A stretch of 64,000 nt of DNA, from contig NZ_JAJTWU010000004.1 in the NCBI RefSeq assembly GCF_021353265.1, forward strand, positions 186,001 through 250,000, given 5' to 3'. The notes under the pieces were generated by a model. It had not been told where the DNA came from and ran no database searches. It saw nothing but the letters and a program-made list of their open reading frames with translations. Positions 28,543-36,399 of the stretch are shown here, piece by piece. The DNA is from Pelomonas cellulosilytica (GTDB lineage Bacteria > Pseudomonadota > Gammaproteobacteria > Burkholderiales > Burkholderiaceae_C). Every line of letters starts with the position of its first letter. The stretch's first letter is position 1. Both the position numbers and the translations under genes were made by a program.

Positions 28543-28797
28543 TTAGGCGGCAACGGCCTTCTTGGCCTCGCCGACCAGGCGCTCGACCGTGGGCGACAGC
28601 TGGGCGCCAACGCCGATCCAGTAGCTCACGCGGTCCTGTTCAACGCGCAGCTTTTCGGCAGCGCCGGAGGCGATGGGGTTGTAGAACCCGACGCGCTCGA
28701 TAAAGCGACCGTCACGACGCTGGCGGCTGTTGGCCACGACGATGTTGTAGAAGGGGCGCTTTTTGGAGCCGCCGCGGGCCAGACGAATCACAACCAT
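28543..28797 (-). CDS. rpsP: 30S ribosomal protein S16
   Basis: Small-subunit protein of 84 residues. The sequence [20 protein letters not shown], then [18 protein letters not shown] and [19 protein letters not shown], is standard S16. It heads the rpsP-rimM-trmD-rplS operon. A leader of about 130 bases precedes it, downstream of a TATAAT box. The strong hairpin just past its stop could let S16 be made in excess over RimM and TrmD, as ribosome stoichiometry requires. Confidence 0.98.
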   Translation of the reverse strand: MVVIRLARGGSKKRPFYNIVVANSRQRRDGRFIERVGFYNPIASGAAEKLRVEQDRVSYWIGVGAQLSPTVERLVGEAKKAVAA

Positions 28798-28932
28798 GAT
28801 GTTTCCAGAATGTTTGGGGCGACTACCGCACGAGGAGACACTCAAGGCGAGCAAGTCGAATAGCAGGAACCCCTGCCGGGGGTGGCACCGTAGATACGCC
28901 GCAGCCATCTGCAGCCAGCACCGAAACCGCGC

Positions 28933-28938
28933 ATTATA
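28933..28938 (-). promoter_or_regulatory. -10 element upstream of rpsP
   Basis: Consensus TATAAT on the minus strand (within GTTTATAATGCG), about 135 bases before the rpsP start. No convincing -35 box at 16-18 bases was found, so the promoter call rests on the -10 and on position. Confidence 0.5.
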
Positions 28939-28950
28939 AACTCGAAAACC

Positions 28951-29496
28951 ATGTCGATACCCTCTTCCGCCGTTCCTTTGCTCATCCGCCCCAGCACTGA
29001 CGCCGACCTGCCCGCCATCCAGGCCATCTACGGCCAAGCCGTGCGCGACGGCACCGGCACCTTCGAGACGGAGGAGCCCAGCGTCGACGAGATGGGCCGC
29101 CGCCGCGCCGAGGTGCTGGGCCGCAACCTTCCCTGGCTCGTCGCAGAGCGCGACGGTACGGTGCTGGGCTACGCCTATGCGAACTACTTCCGTCCGCGGC
29201 TGGCCTATCGCTTCTGTGTCGAGGACTCGATCTACCTTGCACCCGCAGCCCAGGGCCAGGGCGTCGGGAGGCTGCTGCTTGCCGAGCTCATCGCCCGCTG
29301 CGAGGCGGCCGGCGCACGCCAGATGCTGGCCGTCATTGGCGACGCGAACAACACCGGCTCCATCGGCGTCCACACCGCATTGGGCTTCGCACACACCGGC
29401 GTGCTGAAGAGCGCAGGCTGGAAGTTCGGCCGCTGGCTCGACGTCGTGCTGATGCAGCGCGCGCTGGGGCTCGGCGACAGCGCCGCTGCGGAATGA
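28951..29496 (+). CDS. GNAT N-acetyltransferase, phosphinothricin/methionine-sulfone type
   Basis: Acetyl-CoA-dependent acetyltransferase of 181 residues. The family opening [17 protein letters not shown], then [38 protein letters not shown] and the acetyl-CoA loop [14 protein letters not shown] match the Pat/Bar/MddA group, which acetylates phosphinothricin-like or methionine-derivative amino groups. The true substrate is unknown and environmental bacteria commonly carry it. The ATG has no strong ribosome site. Its end overlaps the next gene by 4 bases (ATGA), so a TM2 protein is made from the same message. Confidence 0.9.
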   Translation: MSIPSSAVPLLIRPSTDADLPAIQAIYGQAVRDGTGTFETEEPSVDEMGRRRAEVLGRNLPWLVAERDGTVLGYAYANYFRPRLAYRFCVEDSIYLAPAAQGQGVGRLLLAELIARCEAAGARQMLAVIGDANNTGSIGVHTALGFAHTGVLKSAGWKFGRWLDVVLMQRALGLGDSAAAE

Positions 29497-29918
29497 CCGC
29501 CGTCAAGCGCAAGGCCGTCGCCACCTGGCTGGCGCTGCTGGTGGGCGTCTTCGGTGTGCACCGCTTCTACCTGCACGGCCTGAAGGACCGCTGGGGATGG
29601 CTGTTCCCGCTGCCGACGCTGCTGGGCCTCACGGGCCTGCAGCGCATGGACAGCTTCGGCCAGGACGACCGCCTGGCCTGGGTGTTGATCCCCTGCCTCG
29701 GCGCAAGCCTGGTGGCCGCGCTGCTGGGCGGCATCGTCTATGGGCTGACGCCCGATGAACGCTGGAACGCCCGCTTCAACCCCTCGCAGCCCGCGCCTTC
29801 ATCGGGCTGGGTCGCCATCATCGGCGTCGTGCTGTGCCTCTTCGTCGGGGGCATCGCGCTGATGTCGACGATCGCGTTCAGCGCCCAGCGCTATTTCGAG
29901 GCGCAGGCCGTTCAATAG
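29493..29918 (+). CDS. TM2 domain-containing membrane protein
   Basis: Small membrane protein of 141 residues. The opening [20 protein letters not shown] followed by [12 protein letters not shown] is the TM2 domain hallmark (a helix, G-x-x-GxHRFYLG-like turn, second helix). Two further hydrophobic segments ([20 protein letters not shown] and [20 protein letters not shown]) follow. Function of the family is unknown. Coupled to the GNAT gene by ATGA overlap; its 3' end overlaps the opposing phosphate transporter gene by seven bases. Confidence 0.86.
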   Translation: MTAVKRKAVATWLALLVGVFGVHRFYLHGLKDRWGWLFPLPTLLGLTGLQRMDSFGQDDRLAWVLIPCLGASLVAALLGGIVYGLTPDERWNARFNPSQPAPSSGWVAIIGVVLCLFVGGIALMSTIAFSAQRYFEAQAVQ

Positions 29919-30922
29919 AGCGTGAAGCTGACCCAGTAGCACACGGCCGCCACGGCGGCGGACGCGGGAATCGTCAGCACCCAGGCCCAGACGATGCTGC
30001 CGGCCACCCCCCAGCGCACGGCCGATGCCCGCTGCGTGGAGCCCACGCCGACGATGGCACCGGTGATCGTGTGCGTCGTTGACACCGGCACGCCCAGCGC
30101 GGTGGCGACGAACAGCGTGATCGCCCCGCCCGTCTCGGCGCAGAAGCCACCCACGGGCTTGAGCTTGGTGATGCGCTGACCCATGGTCTGCACGATGCGC
30201 CAGCCGCCGAACATCGTGCCCATGCCGATGGCAAGGTAGCAGCAGACGATGACCCAGGTCGGTGGCGCCTTGTCGCCCGTCGCGACGAAGCCGGCGGCGA
30301 TCAGCAGCATCCAGATGAGGCCGATGGTCTTCTGCGCATCGTTGCCGCCATGGCCCAGGCTGTAGAGGCCGGCGGACACCAGCTGCAACCGACGGAACCA
30401 GCGGTCTATGCGCATCGGCGACTTGTGGCGACAGATCCACGCGACGAGCACCATCATCAGCGAGCCCAGCACATAGCCCAGCAGCGGCGAAATGACGATG
30501 AAGGCCACCGTCTTCCAGATGCCGGCGGCAACCAGCGCCTGCGGGCCCGCCTTGGCGACGACTGCCCCGGAGATGCCACCGATCAGCGCATGCGAGGAGC
30601 TCGACGGGATGCCCCACCACCAGGTGATGGCGTTCCACGCGATGGCGCCGATCAACGCGCCGAACACGACATGGTGGTCGACGACGCCGGGCTCGACAAT
30701 GCCCTTGCCCACCGTGGCCGCCACCTTCAGCTGGAAGATTGAAATCGCCACGACATTGAAGAAGGCCGCGAACAGCACGGCCTGCTGGGGTTTGAGCACG
30801 CCGGTGGACACCACGGTGGCGATCGAGTTGGCCGCATCGTGGAAGCCGTTCATGAAGTCGAACAGCAGCGCCAGCACGACGAGCAACGCCACCACCCAGA
30901 AGGCGATTTCTGCCTGAGGCAT
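29912..30922 (-). CDS. Inorganic phosphate transporter, Pit family
   Basis: Low-affinity phosphate (metal-phosphate):H+ symporter in the inner membrane, 336 residues. Both family repeats are clear: LFDFMNGFHDAANSIATVVS near the N-terminus and SLGHGGNDAQKTIG in the middle, plus VPVSTTHTITGAIVGVG and WWWGIPSSSSHALIGGISG. It is the short bacterial form, not the ~500-residue E. coli PitA. I start at MPQAEIAF. The DUF47 gene ends 13 bases upstream, the usual Pit-DUF47 pairing, in which the DUF47 protein is thought to control the transporter. Confidence 0.95.
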   Translation of the reverse strand: MPQAEIAFWVVALLVVLALLFDFMNGFHDAANSIATVVSTGVLKPQQAVLFAAFFNVVAISIFQLKVAATVGKGIVEPGVVDHHVVFGALIGAIAWNAITWWWGIPSSSSHALIGGISGAVVAKAGPQALVAAGIWKTVAFIVISPLLGYVLGSLMMVLVAWICRHKSPMRIDRWFRRLQLVSAGLYSLGHGGNDAQKTIGLIWMLLIAAGFVATGDKAPPTWVIVCCYLAIGMGTMFGGWRIVQTMGQRITKLKPVGGFCAETGGAITLFVATALGVPVSTTHTITGAIVGVGSTQRASAVRWGVAGSIVWAWVLTIPASAAVAAVCYWVSFTLY

Positions 30923-30935
30923 GGTCGCTCCCGGA

Positions 30936-31583
30936 TCAGGAGTTTTCGAGGACGATGCCCTCGATGAGGTTGGCCACGTCCTCGCAACGGTCGGAGATGG
31001 ATTCGAGCTGCTCATAGATCGCCTTGAGCTTGATGAGCTCGCGCACGTCCTCCTGTTCGCGGAACAGGCGCGACATGGCCGAGCGCATCGCGCGGTCGGC
31101 GTCCGACTCCAGGCGGTCGATTTCCTCGCAGGTCTTGATGGCCGCTTCCGTCGTGGCCGGCTCGCTGAGGTGGGGCAACAGCGTCACGGCATGCTGAACG
31201 CGCTCGCAGCAGCGCACCGACAACGTTGCCAGCTGCAACACAGGCTCGGGCACGGCGCGCACGTCGTACAGCGACAGCGTTTCCGACGAGTCTTGCAGCA
31301 GGTCCACGATGTCGTCCATCGCATTGATGAGGCCGTGGATCTGCTCACGGTCGATCGGCGTGATGAAGGTGCGGTGCAGCAGCCGATTGACCTCGGCCGT
31401 CACGCGGTCGGCCGCATGTTCGGCACGGTCCACGTCGTCCGCGTACTGCTGGCGCAGCACCGGGTCGGCGTAGTTCTCGATCATCTTCAGGAAGGCCCTG
31501 GCGCCCTCCGCGATGAACGCGCCATGCTCGTTGAACAGCTCAAAAAAATTGCCCTCGCGGGGCAGCAACTTGCCAAAAAGCAT
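30936..31583 (-). CDS. DUF47 family PhoU-like phosphate transport regulator
   Basis: Cytoplasmic, all-helical protein of 215 residues. The opening MLFGKLLPREGNFFELFNEH and the central FITPIDREQIHGLINAMDDI are signatures of DUF47, which is related to PhoU. It is located directly upstream of the Pit-type transporter gene (13-base gap), so the two form an operon; DUF47 members are thought to modulate their Pit partner. Acidic and arginine-rich helices with repeated heptad-like spacing suggest dimers. Its direct biochemical action is not established. Confidence 0.92.
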   Translation of the reverse strand: MLFGKLLPREGNFFELFNEHGAFIAEGARAFLKMIENYADPVLRQQYADDVDRAEHAADRVTAEVNRLLHRTFITPIDREQIHGLINAMDDIVDLLQDSSETLSLYDVRAVPEPVLQLATLSVRCCERVQHAVTLLPHLSEPATTEAAIKTCEEIDRLESDADRAMRSAMSRLFREQEDVRELIKLKAIYEQLESISDRCEDVANLIEGIVLENS

Positions 31584-31636
31584 GGCGTCCTTCGAATCGT
31601 TCTGACGTGAAGGACGGGAGTTTACCTAGCCGGGTT

Positions 31637-31990
31637 TCATGACCGGAAGATGAAATAGACGGCACCCATCAGGCACAGCCCCGCCCACAGGAAGTCCAGC
31701 TTCGGCGGCTCGCCCATGTAGAACATGCTGAACGGCACGAAGACGGCCAGCGTGACGACCTCCTGCGTGATCTTCAGCTGCGCGAGCGTGAAGCCGGCCC
31801 CGTGGCCAATGCGGTTGGCCGGCACCTGCAGCAGGTACTCGAACAGCGCGATGCCCCAGCTGATGACGGCGGCGATCCACCATGGCTTGGAAGCCAGGCT
31901 CTTCAGATGGCCGTACCAGGCAAAGGTCATGAAGACGTTGGACAGCATCAGCAGTCCCACGGTCTGCCAGCCGGCGAGGGTCGTGAACAT
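31637..31990 (-). CDS. DUF486 (DMT-like) small membrane protein
   Basis: Integral membrane protein of 117 residues with four hydrophobic helices, including GLLMLSNVFMTFAWYGHLK, WWIAAVISWGIALFEYLLQV and FLWAGLCLMGAVYFIF. The segments VPANRIGHGAGFTLAQLKI and TQEVVTLAVFVPFSMFYMGE are diagnostic of DUF486. The family is placed near EmrE-like DMT proteins; no substrate is known. It starts 14 bases after the folK stop, so it is the probable tail gene of the hda-HAD-pcnB-folK operon. Confidence 0.9.
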   Translation of the reverse strand: MFTTLAGWQTVGLLMLSNVFMTFAWYGHLKSLASKPWWIAAVISWGIALFEYLLQVPANRIGHGAGFTLAQLKITQEVVTLAVFVPFSMFYMGEPPKLDFLWAGLCLMGAVYFIFRS

Positions 31991-32004
31991 CGTGAACTCC
32001 TAGG

Positions 32005-32481
32005 TCAGAGGGAAAGCGGCCCGAGGCGCTCGATGCGCTGCGCCTTCCAGCCATCGCCAACGGCCAGGTGGGCCAGTTCCGGCGCGATCTCCAGCAGCGG
32101 CTGCAGCACGAAGGCGCGCTCGCCGAGACGGGGGTGCGGCAGCTTCAGCCGCGGCGTATCGAGCGCGAGGTCGGCGTAGAGAAGGAGGTCGAGGTCCAAC
32201 GTGCGCGGTGCGTTGCGGTAGGGCCGCTGGCGGCCATGGGCGAGCTCGATGGCCTGCAGCGCGTCGAGCAACTCGACGGGCGCCAGCGCGGTGTCGATGG
32301 CCGCGACGGCATTCAGAAAGTCCGGCCCGCCGGCATCGACAGGCGCGCTGCGCCAGACGCTGGACAGCCGGGCAATCCGCGTGCCTGGCAGTGCAGCCAG
32401 TTGCAGCGCCGCCTGCGTCAGCGTGGCGGTGATGTCGGCACCGAGATTGGCGCCGAGACCGACGTAGGCGCGGACCGTCAC
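32005..32481 (-). CDS. folK: 2-amino-4-hydroxy-6-hydroxymethyldihydropteridine pyrophosphokinase
   Basis: Transfers pyrophosphate from ATP to the pterin precursor in folate synthesis. The 158-residue enzyme has YVGLGANLG at the start, PDFLNAVAAIDTAL, RQRPYRNAPRTLDLDLLLY (Mg-binding aspartates) and LPHPRLGERAFVLQPLLEI. Length and motifs are standard HPPK. Its ATG overlaps the pcnB stop by 4 bases, giving translational coupling, an arrangement also found in E. coli and common in betaproteobacteria. Confidence 0.97.
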   Translation of the reverse strand: MTVRAYVGLGANLGADITATLTQAALQLAALPGTRIARLSSVWRSAPVDAGGPDFLNAVAAIDTALAPVELLDALQAIELAHGRQRPYRNAPRTLDLDLLLYADLALDTPRLKLPHPRLGERAFVLQPLLEIAPELAHLAVGDGWKAQRIERLGPLSL

Positions 32482-34055
32482 TCGGTCGAAGAAGTCGGCG
32501 CGGGCGGAGCGCCTTCACCGCCACCCGCCGGCCTGCGGCGCCGGCGCCGGCGCTTCTTGGCCGGCGCATCGGTCGAAGCGGCTTCCGCCTCCTCGCCATC
32601 GCCATCACCGTGACCGTCGTCGGCTTGAGGGGCCTCGGTCTTGGGCGCGCGTACGACGCGAGGCTGCTTCTGTTGCGCGGCGCGGGCATCGGCCAGCAAG
32701 GCCTGACGGTCGTCGTCGCTGCCGAGCGCGAAGTCCTCCCACCAGTCGGCCAGCGCCGCGTCGATCTCGCCCGCGTCGGCGCGCAGTCGCAGGAAGTCGA
32801 AGCCGGCGCGATAGCGCGGCTGCTCGATGAGCGTGAACACGCCCGAGCCGCTGCGGCGCTCGAAGCGAGTCTGCATCATCCAGATCTCGCGCATGTCCGC
32901 TGCGAGCTTGCCGCGGCCGGAGATGTCGCCGATGCGGGCATCGAACACCGCGTCGATGGCCTGCGCCAGCGCTGGCACGGGCGGCTCGCCGCCGTTGCGG
33001 ATCTTGGTCCAGCGGTCCAGCACCTCGTGCCACAGCATGCAGGCCAGCATGAAGCTCGGACTGACGCCGCGGCCTTCGTTGACGCGGCGGTCGGTGTCCT
33101 CGAAAGCCTGGCGGATGAAGTTGCCGCGCACGCCATCGGGCAGGTCACCCCCGTCGGTCAGCATGGCGTCCAGCACGGCGAACACCTTGGCGCCGGGCCC
33201 CACCAGCCCCAGCTTCTTCAGCTGCACGAGGCTGGACAGCGAATGGCCGGTCTGCAGCAGCTTGATCATTTCATCGAACAGCCGCGACGCCGGCACGCCC
33301 GCCAGCAGCGGGATGCAGGCCTTGACCGGCGCGAGCGTCTTCTTCTCCAGCTCGAAACCGAGCTTGGCCGCGAAGCGCACGGCACGGACGATGCGGACCG
33401 GGTCCTCGCGGTAGCGGGTCTCCGGGTCACCGATCATGCGCAGCAACTTGGCCTTGGCGTCGGCCAGGCCGCCGTGGTAGTCGACGACGAGGCGGCGCTG
33501 CGGGTCGTAGTACATCGCGTTGACCGTGAAGTCGCGGCGCGCAGCATCCTCCACCTGCGGCCCCCAGACGTTGTCGCGCAACACGCGGCCACTTGCGTCC
33601 ACCGCGTGGTGCTTGCCGTCGAGTTCGGCCTTGGCCGTCTTCTCGTTGCCCTGCACGGCTTCGGACTCGGTCGGCAGCGCGCGGAACGTAGAGACCTCGA
33701 TGACCTCGTGCTCGCGGCCGCGGCCGTAGACGACGTGCACGATGCGGAAGCGCCGGCCAATGATGAAGGCGCGGCGGAACAGGCCCTTGACCTGCTCGGG
33801 CGTCGCGTTGGTGGCAACGTCGAAATCCTTGGGGCGCATCCCCAGCAGCAGGTCGCGCACGGCGCCGCCGACGATGTAGGCCTCGAAGCCCGCATCGGTC
33901 AGTGTCTTGACTACTTTGACCGCGCGTTCGTCGAGCAGCCCGGGATCGATGCCATGGACATCCGCCGGGATCTCGACGCGCTTGCCCAGCGGGCTCGTCT
34001 TGCTGGTCGCTGCGGCGGGTTTGCCGAGCAGCTTGTCGATGAACTTCTTGATCAT
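32478..34055 (-). CDS. pcnB: Poly(A) polymerase I
   Basis: Adds poly(A) tails to RNA 3' ends, promoting decay. The nucleotidyltransferase core has AYIVGGAVRDLLLGMRPKDF and DVATNATPEQVKGLFRRA (catalytic DFD), VNAMYYDPQRRLVVDYHGG and EDPVRIVRAVRFAAKLGFEL. A helical RNA-binding region follows and the last ~50 residues are basic ([14 protein letters not shown]), as in other proteobacterial PcnB. At 525 residues it is slightly longer than E. coli PAP I because of the basic tail. Both ends overlap neighbours by 4 bases. Confidence 0.95.
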   Translation of the reverse strand: MIKKFIDKLLGKPAAATSKTSPLGKRVEIPADVHGIDPGLLDERAVKVVKTLTDAGFEAYIVGGAVRDLLLGMRPKDFDVATNATPEQVKGLFRRAFIIGRRFRIVHVVYGRGREHEVIEVSTFRALPTESEAVQGNEKTAKAELDGKHHAVDASGRVLRDNVWGPQVEDAARRDFTVNAMYYDPQRRLVVDYHGGLADAKAKLLRMIGDPETRYREDPVRIVRAVRFAAKLGFELEKKTLAPVKACIPLLAGVPASRLFDEMIKLLQTGHSLSSLVQLKKLGLVGPGAKVFAVLDAMLTDGGDLPDGVRGNFIRQAFEDTDRRVNEGRGVSPSFMLACMLWHEVLDRWTKIRNGGEPPVPALAQAIDAVFDARIGDISGRGKLAADMREIWMMQTRFERRSGSGVFTLIEQPRYRAGFDFLRLRADAGEIDAALADWWEDFALGSDDDRQALLADARAAQQKQPRVVRAPKTEAPQADDGHGDGDGEEAEAASTDAPAKKRRRRRRRPAGGGEGAPPAPTSSTE

Positions 34056-34720
34056 GCGAAGAGTTGCAACTGGGGCCAGCCGCGCTCGGCCGCGATGGCG
34101 GCCAGCGACGCGCTGGGATTGGTCGCCACGGGGTGGCTGACGCGTTCGAGCAAGGGCAAGTCGTTGGTCGAGTCGCTATAGAACGTGACCCGCCCGAAAT
34201 CGCGCCATTGTGCCCCCAGGCCTTCCAGCCAGGCCTGCACCCGCTGGATCTTGCCCTCGCGGAAGCTCGGCACGCCACGGACGGCACCGGTGTAGGCCCC
34301 GGCAGCATCGCGTTCCAGCTGCACGGCGATCAGGTGCTCGATGCCGAAGGCCTCGGCGATCGGCGCGGTGACGAACTCGTTGGTCGCGGTGACGAGGGCG
34401 ATCAGGTCACCCTCGGCGCGGTGCCGCTCGACCAACGCCACCGCCTCGGGCCTCAGCGCCGGCGCCATGACCTCGGCCATGAAGCGCTCGCGCATCGCCA
34501 GCGCCTCGTCCAGCGGCCTGCCGCGCCAGGCGGACGTGGCGAACGCCACATAGGCCGCCAGGTCCAGCGTGCCAGCGTTGTAGTGCGCGAAGAACTCGTC
34601 GTTCTTCGCGCCCCAGACGGCTGCATCCGCCCAGCCGACCTCCACCATGAACTGGCCGAAGGAATGGTCGGAATCCACCGGGATCAAGGTCCCGTCCAGG
34701 TCGAACAGCGTGAGATTCAT
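34052..34720 (-). CDS. HAD-family hydrolase, phosphoserine-phosphatase-like (HAD-IB)
   Basis: Phosphatase of 222 residues. Motif I is LTLFDLDGTLIPVDS with catalytic Asp7 and Asp9; motif II is LIALVTATNEF; motif III/IV is FREGKIQRV and TFYSDSTNDLPLLERV. The cap is of the helical C1 type near residues 20-95, as in SerB-like HAD-IB proteins. Substrate unknown; relatives include phosphoserine and lipid-phosphate phosphatases. It lies between hda and pcnB with 4-base overlaps at each end, an arrangement often kept in Burkholderiales. Confidence 0.88.
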   Translation of the reverse strand: MNLTLFDLDGTLIPVDSDHSFGQFMVEVGWADAAVWGAKNDEFFAHYNAGTLDLAAYVAFATSAWRGRPLDEALAMRERFMAEVMAPALRPEAVALVERHRAEGDLIALVTATNEFVTAPIAEAFGIEHLIAVQLERDAAGAYTGAVRGVPSFREGKIQRVQAWLEGLGAQWRDFGRVTFYSDSTNDLPLLERVSHPVATNPSASLAAIAAERGWPQLQLFA

Positions 34721-35415
34721 AAAGTGGGGTCAGAGTCCAATTTCTTCTCGCCCGTTTCGTCGGCGAGCATGGCCTTGAGCAGCGGCAGCGTCAGCGCTCG
34801 CTTGCTGGCCAGCGCGAATTCGTCCAGCCGTTCCAGCAGCGCCATCAGCCCCTTGAGGTTGCGCTCGAAGCGGGTCAGCAGATAGCTCAGCACATCGTCG
34901 CCCAGCAGCAAGCCACGACGGTCGGCCTCGCGGCGCAGCACGGCGCGCATCTCGGCCTCACGCAGCGGCGACAGCTGGAAGCCCGGCCCCCAGCCCAGCC
35001 GCGTGCGCAGGTCCTCGCGCATGTCCAGGTCCACCGCGGGCGCATCGGCCGTCGCAACGACGTTGTAGCCCTGCCCTGCCGACGCGACAAAAAGCGCGAA
35101 GGCCGCATGCTGCTGACCGGCGTCGAAGCGCTGGCAATCGTCCAGCAGCAGCAGGCTCTCGTGCGGCGGCAACTCCCAAGGCAAGGCGGTCTCGGCGTCG
35201 TACCAGGCCACGCGCTGGCCCGCAGCCTGCCAACGCTCGGCCAGCGCGCGCAGCAGATGCGTCTTGCCGGAGCCGGTCGGCCCCCACAAAAGCACCGGCG
35301 GGTCGCCGGGCCGCAGGCCATCCAGGTAGGCCAGCGCCTCGGCATTTGTGCCGGGGAGGAAGTTGTCGAAGCTGGGCGACGGCGGCGCCAGCAAGGCGAG
35401 CGGGATCTGCCTCAT
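34717..35415 (-). CDS. hda: DnaA regulatory inactivator Hda
   Basis: AAA+ protein of 232 residues which, with the DNA-loaded beta clamp, stimulates ATP hydrolysis by DnaA and so prevents re-initiation of replication. The N-terminal RQIPLAL fits the clamp-binding motif of Hda. Walker A is GPTGSGKTH (45-53) and Walker B is LLLLDDCQ; sensor motifs follow (TRLGWGPGFQLSPL). Small DnaA-like AAA+ protein without the DnaA DNA-binding domain. Its ATG overlaps the stop of a possible 35-codon upstream reading frame (see findings). Confidence 0.92.
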   Translation of the reverse strand: MRQIPLALLAPPSPSFDNFLPGTNAEALAYLDGLRPGDPPVLLWGPTGSGKTHLLRALAERWQAAGQRVAWYDAETALPWELPPHESLLLLDDCQRFDAGQQHAAFALFVASAGQGYNVVATADAPAVDLDMREDLRTRLGWGPGFQLSPLREAEMRAVLRREADRRGLLLGDDVLSYLLTRFERNLKGLMALLERLDEFALASKRALTLPLLKAMLADETGEKKLDSDPTL

Positions 35416-35519
35416 TCGGCGTCGCAGCGGGCGGGCAGCAGCGAAGGCCGCACCACGGGAGCGGTCGCCGGCACCCGGGCGGGAGCGGCATGTCGAGAGG
35501 GGCTGCAGTTCTTCATCAT
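35412..35519 (-). CDS. Possible 35-residue reading frame coupled to hda (doubtful)
   Basis: A short frame starting MMKNCSPSRH and ending ARCDAE lies in the 126-base gap between the SirB1-like gene and hda. Its stop overlaps the hda ATG as ATGA, the same coupling used by the next three genes downstream. There is no clear ribosome site and the peptide resembles nothing I know, so it may be a chance frame or a leader used to couple hda translation. Confidence 0.22.
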   Translation of the reverse strand: MMKNCSPSRHAAPARVPATAPVVRPSLLPARCDAE

Positions 35520-35541
35520 GGCAACGCGAGGGCGCGGATTG

Positions 35542-36399
35542 TCACTGAAGCGGAGGCGACCGCTGCGCCTGCAGCACCGCCAGCCGTTGCCGCAACGCCG
35601 GGGCGTCCGCCGCATCCGGCTGCACCTCAAGGTAGAAGCCCAGGTCCGCAGCCGCCGCGGCATGGGCACCCAGCGCCTCCAGCACGAGGCCGCGGTCGCG
35701 CCGCTCGGCGGCATCCTGCGGCAGCAGCACGACGAGCCGCTCCTGCACCGCGAGCAGCCGCGGCCAGTCCTGAGCCGCGCGGTGCACTTCCTTCAGATTG
35801 CGCAGCATGCGGGCGAGGATCTCCCGTTTGGTCGCTGCGCGCAGAAAGAACTCCAGCGGCAGCTCCCAATCGTCAGGCAAGCCACTGCCATGGCGATAGA
35901 CCGCCAGCCGTTCATCCAACCGGCTCTGCGACAGCGTGTCGCCGGTGAACGGGTCAATCACGACCTCGCCCAAGCCGACGCGGCACTTGACGAGGAAATG
36001 CCCGGGAAACGCCACGCCCGCCATGCGCAAGCCCGCTTGCTCGCCCAGCTCCAGCAGCAGCACCGCCAGTGTGATGGGGATGCCGCGACGCGTCTGCAGC
36101 ACGCGGTGGACGAAACTGTTTTCGGCCGCGTAGTAGTTGTTCAGATTGCCGGCAAAGCCAAGCTCGCGATGGAAGAAGCGCGTCAGCGCCTGCAGGCGTT
36201 CGGGTGGCGGCGTCTCGGGCGCGATCCGCGCACGCAGACGCCGCGCGAGGCCGTCCACCTCGGCGAGCACCGCCTGCACGTCCAGCCCCGGCTCGTCGTC
36301 CTGGGCCAGGCAGGTCGCGGCTTCGAGCAGGTTCAGGCTGTCGTCCTCGGCGACAAGGCTCGCGAAATACGCCAGCGGCGTCGGCGCGGCGTAACGCAT
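35542..36399 (-). CDS. SirB1/transglutaminase-like TPR protein
   Basis: Cytoplasmic protein of 285 residues of the SirB1 family. A transglutaminase-like core is seen in LNNYYAAENSFVHRVLQTRR followed by GIPITLAVLLLELGEQAGL and AGVAFPGHFLVKC, then a C-terminal TPR-like part (LKEVHRAAQDWPRLLAVQER, AAADLGFYLEVQPDA). The usual catalytic cysteine position is occupied by the GIPITL segment, as in other family members, so enzyme activity is doubtful. I use the MRYAAPTPLAYF start. It overlaps the murJ stop by one base, so the two are coupled. Confidence 0.86.
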   Translation of the reverse strand: MRYAAPTPLAYFASLVAEDDSLNLLEAATCLAQDDEPGLDVQAVLAEVDGLARRLRARIAPETPPPERLQALTRFFHRELGFAGNLNNYYAAENSFVHRVLQTRRGIPITLAVLLLELGEQAGLRMAGVAFPGHFLVKCRVGLGEVVIDPFTGDTLSQSRLDERLAVYRHGSGLPDDWELPLEFFLRAATKREILARMLRNLKEVHRAAQDWPRLLAVQERLVVLLPQDAAERRDRGLVLEALGAHAAAAADLGFYLEVQPDAADAPALRQRLAVLQAQRSPPLQ

